From NCBI GenBank assembly GCA_003133285.1, contig PKWR01000165.1, positions 15,596 to 23,848 of the forward strand: a stretch of DNA of 8,253 nucleotides, read 5' to 3'. This stretch comes from Coriobacteriia bacterium. Lineage in GTDB: Bacteria > Actinomycetota > Coriobacteriia > Anaerosomatales > PALSA-660. The first letter of the stretch is position 1. Every line of letters starts with the position of its first letter. The notes below the pieces were generated by a model that was not told where the DNA came from, ran no database searches, and saw nothing but the letters and a program-made list of their open reading frames with translations. This document shows, one piece after another, positions 1 through 6,419 of this stretch. The position numbers were made by a program, and so were the translations under genes.

Positions 1-876
1 ACGAGGCGACCCCGACAGAACGAGGACTGGATCACCCCCGAGCCCCGGGTCCCGATGGTCGACGTGCGCGCGAAGACCGCCGCCGCCGCGCGCTTCTCGC
101 GGGAGAACTATCCCGCGCTCGTCGCGGCGCTGAGCGCCACGACGACCATCGACGTGGAGCAGCCGGTCGTGAACTCGGTGACCCGGGCGGTCCTGAGCCG
201 GGCGGCCAACGACCTCGCGGACATCATCGGCGGCATCTCGAGGGGCGAGGGCGTGTCGGCCCCTCCCGCGACGCTGAAGATGACGGTCTCGAGGCGCTAC
301 CCGCAGCCGGGCTCGAGCATCTGCGCCTACGCCACCTGCACCGATGCAGCGGGCAGGCCCATCGAGGGGGCCGCCGTGACGTTCCTGTGGCCGCTCCCGT
401 CGGGGTCCGTCATCACGACGACCGTCTACACGGGACCGACCGGCATGGCCCATGACCGGGAGACGGTCGGGTCGCGGCCGCTGTCGCTCAAGGCCTCGGT
501 CCGCGCGGTCTCGGCGGCGAGCGGCTCGGAGACGCGCTCGGGCACCTGGTTCACCCCGAGCGCCGTGCTCAAGTCCGGCACCGCGGGACTGCGGACGTGG
601 CCCTCGAGCGCCACGCCGCAGCGCGAGTCCACGGTCACGGTGTACACCGTCGCGCACGACCGGTACGGCGGGCACGTGGCGGGTCTGCCGGTGACCTACA
701 CCCTCAGGTACCGGACCGGCGCGGTCGTGCGGACCGCGGTCACCGACGCCAAGGGGGTCGCGCGCCTGAGGACGAACATCGGAGCGTGCCTCCGGGGCTG
801 CGGTGTGGTCGTGACGTCCAGAGTGCTGTCAGCGGGAGCCGTACGGTCCGTCTCGACGTCGTTCGTTCCGCGCTGA
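1..876 (+). CDS. Partial protein with two C-terminal Ig-like domains (5' end outside window)
   Basis: The reading frame is open from base 1 with no stop before the ATG at 55, so the gene very probably begins upstream; 291 residues are visible, ending at TGA 874-876. Counting from the ATG at 55, residues about 1-65 look helical (with a Leu-Ala-Asp-Ile-Ile stretch near 54-58) and belong to a domain I cannot name. A helical phospholipase C or nuclease-like domain is only a weak guess. Residues about 73-168 and 178-273 are two similar beta-rich repeats, each with a D-x-x-G-x-x-x-x-G-x-x-V-T-(F/Y) core followed by a T-x-x-x-G-(M/V)-A turn, the pattern of bacterial Ig-like domains (Big_1-like or invasin-like). 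Such domains normally act outside the cell as spacers or adhesion modules, so export is inferred; any signal peptide lies off the left edge. Each repeat has a close cysteine pair (90/95 and 245/249), possibly disulfides. The gene converges on the UPF0182 gene and ends at a shared terminator. Confidence 0.75.
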   Translation, partial: TRRPRQNEDWITPEPRVPMVDVRAKTAAAARFSRENYPALVAALSATTTIDVEQPVVNSVTRAVLSRAANDLADIIGGISRGEGVSAPPATLKMTVSRRYPQPGSSICAYATCTDAAGRPIEGAAVTFLWPLPSGSVITTTVYTGPTGMAHDRETVGSRPLSLKASVRAVSAASGSETRSGTWFTPSAVLKSGTAGLRTWPSSATPQRESTVTVYTVAHDRYGGHVAGLPVTYTLRYRTGAVVRTAVTDAKGVARLRTNIGACLRGCGVVVTSRVLSAGAVRSVSTSFVPR

Positions 877-901
877 ACAGGGGGGAAGCCTCGTCCGGAC
901 G

Positions 902-938
902 AAGAAGGAGGGCCCGGCTGAGCCGGGCCCTCCTTCTT
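902..938. terminator. Bidirectional intrinsic terminator between convergent genes
   Basis: An 18-base perfect inverted repeat (902-919 against 921-938) has a GC-rich core (GGCCCGG/CCGGGCC) and outer arms of AAGAAGG and CCTTCTT. The realistic loop is the central 3-5 bases. The T-rich outer end on each strand gives a short U-rich tail whichever way it is read. It lies 25 bases after the stop of the Ig-like gene and 23 bases after the stop of the UPF0182 gene on the other strand, so it can end transcription from both sides. A 12-base palindrome (TCGTCCGGACGA, 891-902) abuts it. Confidence 0.85.
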
Positions 939-961
939 GGCGCGATCGAAGCAGAGAGCGG

Positions 962-3478
962 TCAGAGCCCGGAGGCGGTGGCCGACGCGTTCGTGCTCCC
1001 GTACGCCTTGGCCAGGACCCCCTGCAGCGTCGTGTCGAACTCGACGCGGTCGCCATTGACCGCGATGACGCTGACCAGCTGGCTCATGGCGCTGCTCTGC
1101 GCCTGCAGGAAGACCGGCTGGATGTAGGCGACGGTGCCCTCCACCGGCACGACCAGCATCTGGCCGAACACCACCGACACGCCCGGTTGGTTCCACAGCG
1201 TCAGTTGCTGCGAGATCTTCGGGTCCTGGTTGATGCGCGCGCCGACCTGCTGCTGCCCGAGGATGACCCGCGCCTTGGGCAGGAGGTAGACGGTGCGCTT
1301 GCCGTAGGCGCCCGGGTCGCACGCGGTGGCCATCCAGCCGACGAGGTTGTCGCGGTTGGGGAGCGAGTAGGGCTGCAGCAGGTACATCGCCTTGCCCGTG
1401 TTCGCGCCGCTCGAGTCCGGCAGGTCGAGCATCAGGTACCGGGGCTTGATCGCGTTGCCCTTGGCGTCCTTCGGGATCTGCCAGAGGTCCTCGCGGTTGT
1501 AGAAGACGGTCGGGTCGGTCATGTGGTAGGTCCGGTAGACCTCGGCCTGCGCCGAGAACAGTGTCTGCGGCGCGCGGATGTGCGCGGCGACCGACGCCGG
1601 CATCTGAGAGGCGGGGGTGATGAGGCCGGGGAAGATCTTGCCCCAGGCGTCGCGGATGGGGTCCTCTCCGTTGGCGTAGAAGGTGACGGTGCCGGCGTAC
1701 GCGTCCACGGTGACCTTCACCGAGTTGCGCAGGTAGTTGATGCCGCTGGCGAGCGGCTGCGAGTTCGGGTAGTGATCGCTCGACGTGTAAGCGTCGAGGA
1801 TCCACAGCACACGCCCGTCGACGATCGCCGCATAGGGGGTCGCGTCGTAGGTCAGCCACGGCGCGAGCTTGGCGGCGCGCTCCTGGATCCCACGGTAGAG
1901 CAGGATCTGGCTGTCGGGCCTGATGTAGCTCGAGAACAGGAACTGGTCGGACTGCAGGCGCACGCCCCAGGCCAAACGGCTGAGGAACGAGCCCACCGGG
2001 GCGCCGGTGGCGGTGTAGCGGGTCCGGGCGTTCTTCTGGCCCGTGGGGTAGTCGAACTCGTCGACGCCGGTGTTCGTGATCTCGTAGCCGGTCATGTCGG
2101 GACCGAAGTAGATGCGCGGCTGCGCCGCGACGAGTCCGGGAGAGCCCGCGGCGACGTCCGTCGCCACGGTGGACGGGACGTCCCCCACCAGGAAGGTCGG
2201 GAAGCCGCGGTCGGTGGTCTGGCTCGTGGAGCTGATCGCGACCCCGTACCCGTGCGTGTAGACGAGGTGCGTGTTGACCCACGTCTGGGCGTTCGACGGC
2301 AGGCCGGTGGGGTCGATCTGGCGCGCGGAGACGAGCACCTGACGGAGTTCGCCGTTGATCTCGTAGCGGTCGAAGTCAGGCGCTGACAGCTTGTAGTACG
2401 GACGGATCGTCTGCAGCTGGTTGAACGCCTGGCTCACCGAGTCGGGTGTCCACACGGTCGCGTCCGACAGCAGGCGCTCTGCCTCGAGCGAGGCAGAGGC
2501 GGAGATCGACTCGAGCGCGGGGTACTGGACCCCCTCGACGCCGGTCAGGTCGAACGCGCTGCGTGTCATCGCGATGTTGCGCGCGCGGTACGGCTGCTCG
2601 ATGGTCGCCTCGTTCGGCGTCGCGACGTAGTTCTGGACCACGGCCGGCCAGACGCCGACGAGCAGTGTTCCGGCCACCGCCCAGCCGATGAAGGACCAGA
2701 CGACGGCCTTGAACCGGTGCCGCGGGGCCGTCACGAACAGGACGACCGCGAACGCCAACGACACGCCCGTCATGATCCAGAAGGCGGGCAGCGCCGCAGC
2801 GATGTCCGAGTATGACGCGCCGAAGATCTGGCCGGCGGGGGAGTAGGAGATGCGCCAGATCGAGATCCAGAAGTTGAAGCTGACCGCGAGCATCAGGAAG
2901 CCGAAGAGGACCGAGACGATCTTCTTGAACTGCCACCACCGCGCGGGGACCGTGTCCGTCATCTCGAGTCGGCTCGACATCGTGATCGCCACGACGGTGA
3001 CGAGCGCGACGATCGTCAGTCCGTTGAACCAGCGGTACAGCAGTTCGAAGGCGGGGAGCGTGAACACGAAGAAGCCCACGTCGATGCCGAACTGGAGGTC
3101 CTTGAGGCCGAAGGGCGACTGCGCGGCCGCAAGCCGGAAGACCATCCACTGCGCCGACATCGTCCACGCGAGAGCCCCGGCGAGCAGGAAGCACGCGATC
3201 GCGGTCACCTTGGGGAAGCGCTGCTTCTCGCTCACGACCAGCCACGCAGCGCGAGCGCTCAGGAAGAGCACGGCGAAGCCGACCGCGGCGCAGAAGACCC
3301 ACACGGCGGCCTGCGACAGCATGCTGACCCAGAACACGTTCTGGCGTCCGACGCTCGCATACCACTGGTAGTCGGTCCACACCCACGCGACACCCATCAG
3401 CGCGAAGATCGCCACCACGGCAGCCAGCACCGCGCCGGCCCACAGCGCCATCTTCTTGGAGAACGAGAGCTTCTTCAT
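962..3478 (-). CDS. UPF0182 (COG1615) family multi-pass membrane protein
   Basis: A complete 838-residue protein. It starts with a short lysine-rich end and then has about seven hydrophobic segments, near residues 11-33, 51-75, 91-114, 147-168, 186-206, 229-251 and 259-282. A large hydrophilic C-terminal region (about 285-838) follows, probably on the outer face of the membrane. Recognisable family stretches are FGIDVGFFVFTLP (130-142), a Q-x-F-G-A-S-Y-S-D segment between TM5 and TM6, the PNEATIEQPYRARNI segment just after TM7, and HLVYTHGYGV in the soluble part. The family is common in Actinobacteria, Cyanobacteria and Firmicutes and has no established biochemical role. The protein ends without the long acidic tail some relatives carry. 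The ATG at 3476-3478 is preceded by AGGGG about four bases away and by a plausible extended -10 box, which supports this start. It is transcribed away from the glycerol-phosphate genes, so a functional link is not shown. Confidence 0.93.
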   Translation of the reverse strand: MKKLSFSKKMALWAGAVLAAVVAIFALMGVAWVWTDYQWYASVGRQNVFWVSMLSQAAVWVFCAAVGFAVLFLSARAAWLVVSEKQRFPKVTAIACFLLAGALAWTMSAQWMVFRLAAAQSPFGLKDLQFGIDVGFFVFTLPAFELLYRWFNGLTIVALVTVVAITMSSRLEMTDTVPARWWQFKKIVSVLFGFLMLAVSFNFWISIWRISYSPAGQIFGASYSDIAAALPAFWIMTGVSLAFAVVLFVTAPRHRFKAVVWSFIGWAVAGTLLVGVWPAVVQNYVATPNEATIEQPYRARNIAMTRSAFDLTGVEGVQYPALESISASASLEAERLLSDATVWTPDSVSQAFNQLQTIRPYYKLSAPDFDRYEINGELRQVLVSARQIDPTGLPSNAQTWVNTHLVYTHGYGVAISSTSQTTDRGFPTFLVGDVPSTVATDVAAGSPGLVAAQPRIYFGPDMTGYEITNTGVDEFDYPTGQKNARTRYTATGAPVGSFLSRLAWGVRLQSDQFLFSSYIRPDSQILLYRGIQERAAKLAPWLTYDATPYAAIVDGRVLWILDAYTSSDHYPNSQPLASGINYLRNSVKVTVDAYAGTVTFYANGEDPIRDAWGKIFPGLITPASQMPASVAAHIRAPQTLFSAQAEVYRTYHMTDPTVFYNREDLWQIPKDAKGNAIKPRYLMLDLPDSSGANTGKAMYLLQPYSLPNRDNLVGWMATACDPGAYGKRTVYLLPKARVILGQQQVGARINQDPKISQQLTLWNQPGVSVVFGQMLVVPVEGTVAYIQPVFLQAQSSAMSQLVSVIAVNGDRVEFDTTLQGVLAKAYGSTNASATASGL

Positions 3479-3502
3479 CCCACCCCTATCACGGAGAGGT
3501 CG

Positions 3503-3511
3503 ATTCTACCA
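3503..3511 (-). promoter_or_regulatory. Likely extended -10 promoter of the UPF0182 gene
   Basis: Read on the minus strand this is TGGTAGAAT: a TG-n extension followed by TAGAAT, which matches the consensus -10 TATAAT at five of six bases. It lies about 25 bases before the ATG at 3478. No good -35 box is seen at 16-18 bases spacing, which is tolerable for an extended -10 promoter. This is a pattern match only. Confidence 0.4.
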
Positions 3512-3585
3512 TCCACACCGTCGAACACGGTCGCAGGTGAGCACGCCGCACGGACGCTCCCGTGAGGTCGAGCGCGGGTCGCCGG

Positions 3586-3594
3586 TGGTATCAT
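3586..3594 (+). promoter_or_regulatory. Likely extended -10 promoter of the glycerophosphotransferase operon
   Basis: TGGTATCAT is a TG-n extension plus TATCAT, matching TATAAT at five of six bases. It would place the transcript start near 3601 and leave a leader of roughly 55 bases before the ATG at 3655. That argues against the longer GTG start at 3562, whose extra N-terminal residues are arginine-rich and unlike the family. The -35 region is weak. The rest of the divergent gap (3479-3654) shows no other clear element. Confidence 0.4.
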
Positions 3595-3654
3595 GCGGAC
3601 TTCGAACACCGTCACTCCCGCCTTCGTCGCGCGCGTCCCCGGGGTGCTGCCTTG

Positions 3655-4806
3655 ATGCGTATCCTCATCGCCGTCGCAACCTGGATCGCTCAGGGTCTCT
3701 ACGCCGTGCTGAAGGCCCTGTTCCCGGCCCGCCGCAAGGCGGTCTTCCTCAGCCGCCAGTCCGACACGCCGTCGCGCGACTTCGTCATGCTCGCCGAGGA
3801 GCTGCGCCGCCGCGAGCCGGACCTCGAGATCGTCATGCGCTGCCGCATGGTCGGCCGGTCGACCGGCGGGCGCCTCGCGGCGATCGCGCCGACCATCGGT
3901 CAGATGTACCACCTTGCGACGTCGCGCGTCTGCATCGTCGACGGCTACGTCATCCCTGTCAGCTTGCTCACACACCGTCCCGGGCTCTACGTGGTCCAGC
4001 TCTGGCACGCGCTCGGCGCCGTGAAGCGGTTCGGCTACCAGACACTCGACCGTCCCGGAGGTCACTCGTCCTCGCTTGCCTCCGCCATGCGCATGCATCG
4101 CAACTACGACGCCGTGCTCTGCGCGGGTCCCGCCACCGTGCCCATGTTCGCCGAAGCGTTCGGCGTCGACCCGTCGGTCGTGCTGCCCACCGGCCTGCCC
4201 CGCATGGACTACCTGCGAGCCCACGCCGACGACGCCCGGGTGACACCGGTCCCGCCCGTCGTGGCTACGCTCCGGCGACGGTTCCCGGTGCTCGACGACC
4301 ACGAGCGCACCGTCGTGCTCTATGCTCCCACGTTCCGTCGCGGCGGCGGCGAGCGTTACCGAGATGTGGCCGAGCGGTTCTCCGGCGAGGGGTACACCCT
4401 CATCATCAAGCCGCATCCGCTCGAGGCGGCATGGGTGGAGGGATCCGGGGTCGTGAATGCGGGCGGCGTCGACATCCTCGACCTGCTCCCGCTGTGCGAC
4501 CTCGTGATCACCGACTACTCCGCCGTCGCGTTCGAGGCGTGCGTCCTGGACCTTCCCGTGTACTTCTGGGTGTACGACATCGACGAATACCGGGCGGCGC
4601 ATGGCCTGAACCTCGATCCGCTGACCGAGATGCCACAGGCGTCATCGCGTGACCTGGAGACGCTGGCGGGCCGCATCGAGGCGGGGGACACCCATCCCGA
4701 GGTCACGCGGATGCTGAAGGAGCGACACGTCTCGGAGGCCGATGGCCGGTGCACCGAGAGGATCGCGGACCTGGTCCTGGACTCGCTGAACGCCGCCCGA
4801 ACGTGA
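3655..4806 (+). CDS. CDP-glycerol glycerophosphotransferase family protein (transferase A)
   Basis: 383 residues of the Glyphos_transf (TagB/TagF-like, GT-B fold) family, which moves glycerol phosphate (or a similar polyol phosphate) from a CDP donor onto a membrane-linked glycan. The N-terminus (about 3-23) is hydrophobic and probably membrane-associated, followed by a V-F-L-S-R-Q-S stretch at 30-36 typical of one branch of the family. Further motifs are LWHALGAVKRFG (116-127, holding a putative catalytic His and a Lys), APTFR (224-228), KPHP (252-255, the second conserved His), TDYSAVAFE (286-294) and YDIDEY (307-312). The motif variants (LWHALGAVK and KPHP) differ from those of B and C (TWHGTPLK and FRAH), so A is a different subfamily with perhaps a different acceptor. 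I chose the ATG at 3655 because family similarity begins there and the promoter-like box is downstream of the alternative GTG at 3562. The ribosome site is weak (GGGGT, about 9-10 bases away). The stop overlaps the start of gene B by four bases (GTGA). Exact substrate is inferred. Confidence 0.85.
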   Translation: MRILIAVATWIAQGLYAVLKALFPARRKAVFLSRQSDTPSRDFVMLAEELRRREPDLEIVMRCRMVGRSTGGRLAAIAPTIGQMYHLATSRVCIVDGYVIPVSLLTHRPGLYVVQLWHALGAVKRFGYQTLDRPGGHSSSLASAMRMHRNYDAVLCAGPATVPMFAEAFGVDPSVVLPTGLPRMDYLRAHADDARVTPVPPVVATLRRRFPVLDDHERTVVLYAPTFRRGGGERYRDVAERFSGEGYTLIIKPHPLEAAWVEGSGVVNAGGVDILDLLPLCDLVITDYSAVAFEACVLDLPVYFWVYDIDEYRAAHGLNLDPLTEMPQASSRDLETLAGRIEAGDTHPEVTRMLKERHVSEADGRCTERIADLVLDSLNAART

Positions 4807-6213
4807 GGCTTCTGAGGAGAGCAGCGTGGCGGCTGCGGATCGCGGCGCAGCGCATCGCGACCGTCGTCGGCAAGCGATTCCCAGTCGTGCTGACCGTTTC
4901 GCGCAGCGCGGCCGATGTGTTCGGGCGGTGGCGGTATCGTGGCGTATGTCGTCGCAACCCCGTCGACCCGTCGTTGGCCGTCTTCGAGGTCTTCTCGGGC
5001 CGGGCGTTCTCGGACAGCCCGCGTGCGCTGTTCCGCGCGTTCCTTCGCGACCGTGGCGATTCGGCTGGCACGGCCCCGATCTGGGTGCTGCGCGCGCGGC
5101 TCGCGCGCGCAGCACCCAGATCGCGGCTACGACGTCCGTGGCCTCGAGGACTTCCCGAGGGCTTCGAGCGACGGCATCGACCTCGACGTACGGCTCGGTG
5201 ACGGCGCTCTCGAGGAGCTCAGGCATGCGGTGATCGTGGTCCGCGACTCGAGCGAGTACCTTCGCTCGTACGCACGCGCCGCCCTCTGGGTCTCGAACGC
5301 GATACTCCCCACGTTCCTCGCGCCACGACAGGGACAGACCTACCTCCAGACGTGGCACGGGACGCCGCTCAAGCGCCTGGGGTGCGACATCGAGACCGGC
5401 ACCAGCGGCAACGCGTTGTACTCGTTGAGCGACGTGCGCCGCCGCTACCACAGCGAGGGGGCTCGGATCTCGTGGCTGGTATCGCCGTCGGGGTATGCGA
5501 GCGAGAGGCTCGGCTCGGCCTTCGACCTCTTCGCAACCGGCGAGGCGGACAAGATCATCGAGGCAGGCTATCCGCGCAACGACGCCCTCTGCACGTTCAC
5601 GCCCGAAGACGTCGCCTCGGTCCGGCGGCGGCTGGGGATCCCCGCCGGCAAGAAGGTCGTGCTCTACGCGCCGACGTGGCGCGACGACCAGCACTCGTCG
5701 AAGGTGGGCTACACCTACGAGTCGCAGGCCGACTTCGCCGCGCTGCGGGCGGCGCTGGGCGATGACTACGTCATGCTCTTCCGCGCGCACTACCTGATCG
5801 CGAGTGCCTTCGATCCCGCGTCGTATGAAGGCTTCGTGCTCGACGTCTCGGCGATCGACGACATCAACGACCTCTATATCGTCAGCGACATGCTCGTGAC
5901 CGACTACTCGAGCGTGTTCTTCGATTATGCCAACCTCGGGCGCCCCATCGTCTTCTTCATGTACGACCTCGAACGCTACGCCGATGAGTTGCGGGGCTTC
6001 TACCTGGGGCTCGACGAGCTACCCGGTCCTGTGGTGCGCACCACGCCCGAGCTCATCGAGGCCGTCCGCGCGTCGGGCTCGCCCGACGAGGACGCGCTCG
6101 AACGCTACGAGCGCTTCAGAGAGTGCTTCACCTACCTTGACGACGGCCATGCGAGCGAGCGCGTGCTCGCGCGGGTGCTGCCGGCTCCCGGAGTGTCGCG
6201 GGATATGGAGTGA
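4803..6213 (+). pseudogene. Frameshifted CDP-glycerol glycerophosphotransferase (transferase B)
   Basis: Similarity to transferase C starts in the frame of the GTG at 4803, which overlaps the TGA of gene A (GTGA). It follows the C N-terminus closely (GKRFP, PVDPSLAVFE, SPRALFRAF, then IWVLR at 93-97). At the inverted repeat at 5077-5123 the similarity jumps to the +1 frame (GYDVRGL from about 5125) and continues without interruption to TGA 6211-6213. The original frame ends at TGA 5199-5201, giving only 132 residues without the catalytic motifs. The downstream frame holds all of them: TWHGTPLKRLG, GYPRND, APTWR, FRAH, TDYSSVFFDY and YDLERY. Repaired, the protein would have about 470 residues, near the 479 of C, and the downstream part is about two thirds identical to C by eye. 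Between IWVLR and GYD, B is two bases shorter than C. Possibilities are a true pseudogene, a reversible repeat-length switch, recoding, or a sequencing error in a GC-rich hairpin. The lack of stops in the downstream part suggests a recent event or an error. Confidence 0.85.
5077..5123. repeat. 22-bp perfect inverted repeat with 3-nt loop inside gene B
   Basis: The left arm 5077-5098 and right arm 5102-5123 are exact reverse complements, separated by GCT (5099-5101). The inner parts are alternating CG tracts (5090-5098 and 5102-5110) and the outer parts run from GATCTGGG to CCCAGATC. There is no T-run after it, so it does not look like a terminator. The left arm encodes IWVLRAR, matching IWALRGP in paralogue C. 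The right arm has little similarity to the paralogue, so it is probably a copy of the left arm. The frame of gene B changes exactly here. Confidence 0.95.
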
Positions 6214-6223
6214 GCGGCCTCGG

Positions 6224-6364
6224 GTCGTGTGTCGCCGCGACGTTGCCGAGATGTGGTCGAGCGGTTCTCAGGCGCACGGTACACTCTCACCATCACGCGC
6301 ACCCGCTCGGGCCGGGCCTCCGGTCTGGAGCGACCCGCTCATCGTGATGCCTGCGGCGGCCTCG
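6224..6364 (+). pseudogene. Decayed fragment of a transferase A-like gene
   Basis: This stretch fills most of the 206-nt gap between B and C. It aligns on the same strand with the inside of gene A: 6241-6300 against 4354-4413 gives 49 identical bases of 60 by manual count with no gap. The likeness then continues with small indels to about 6360, matching A near 4470. In translation RCRDVVERFSGARYTLTI stands against RYRDVAERFSGEGYTLII of A (residues 234-251). A one-base deletion follows at the place of the KPHP motif; HPL can still be read in the next frame at 6300-6308. The fragment corresponds to A residues of about 234-272 of 383, with neither start nor end, so it cannot encode a working protein. 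It is best read as the remnant of a second A-like gene (A') lost by deletion. The left edge is uncertain by about 15 bases. Confidence 0.8.
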
Positions 6365-6419
6365 CGTGCCGCGGAGAGCCGACCGACCGCATCGAAGCGA
6401 CAAGGACCAACCAAAGGCC

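Noticed and set aside
1187..2386. Long plus-strand open frame (399 codons) opposite the UPF0182 gene, and several similar ones opposite B and C
   Set aside because: These are antisense shadows typical of GC-rich genes: arginine/valine-rich translations with no family motifs, while the opposite strand encodes recognisable proteins.
2477..2498. A 10-bp perfect inverted repeat with 2-nt loop (CTCTGCCTCG / CGAGGCAGAG) inside the UPF0182 gene
   Set aside because: It lies in well-conserved coding sequence, encodes a plain Ser-Ala-Ser-Leu-Glu-Ala-Glu stretch, has no T-run and does not disturb the frame; a hairpin this short is expected occasionally in GC-rich DNA.
3562..3654. A 31-residue N-terminal extension of transferase A from GTG 3562
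   Set aside because: The extra residues are arginine-rich and unlike the family, there is no ribosome site, and the likely promoter box lies downstream of that GTG.
5077..5123. The palindrome in gene B as an intrinsic terminator or inserted mobile palindromic element
   Set aside because: No T-run follows it, and B is two bases shorter than paralogue C over this interval, so nothing of this size was inserted.
4826..5233. GTG at 4826 with a good GAGGAGA ribosome site at 4813-4819, opening a 135-codon frame
   Set aside because: The translation has no similarity to the paralogue C, whereas the frame starting at GTG 4803 aligns with it from the first residues. The Shine-Dalgarno match is probably chance or may aid re-initiation.
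6280..6285. TACACT as a -10 box for a separate promoter of transferase C
   Set aside because: It falls in the relic at a position homologous to gene A coding sequence, and no -35 partner is convincing; readthrough from the operon promoter is simpler.
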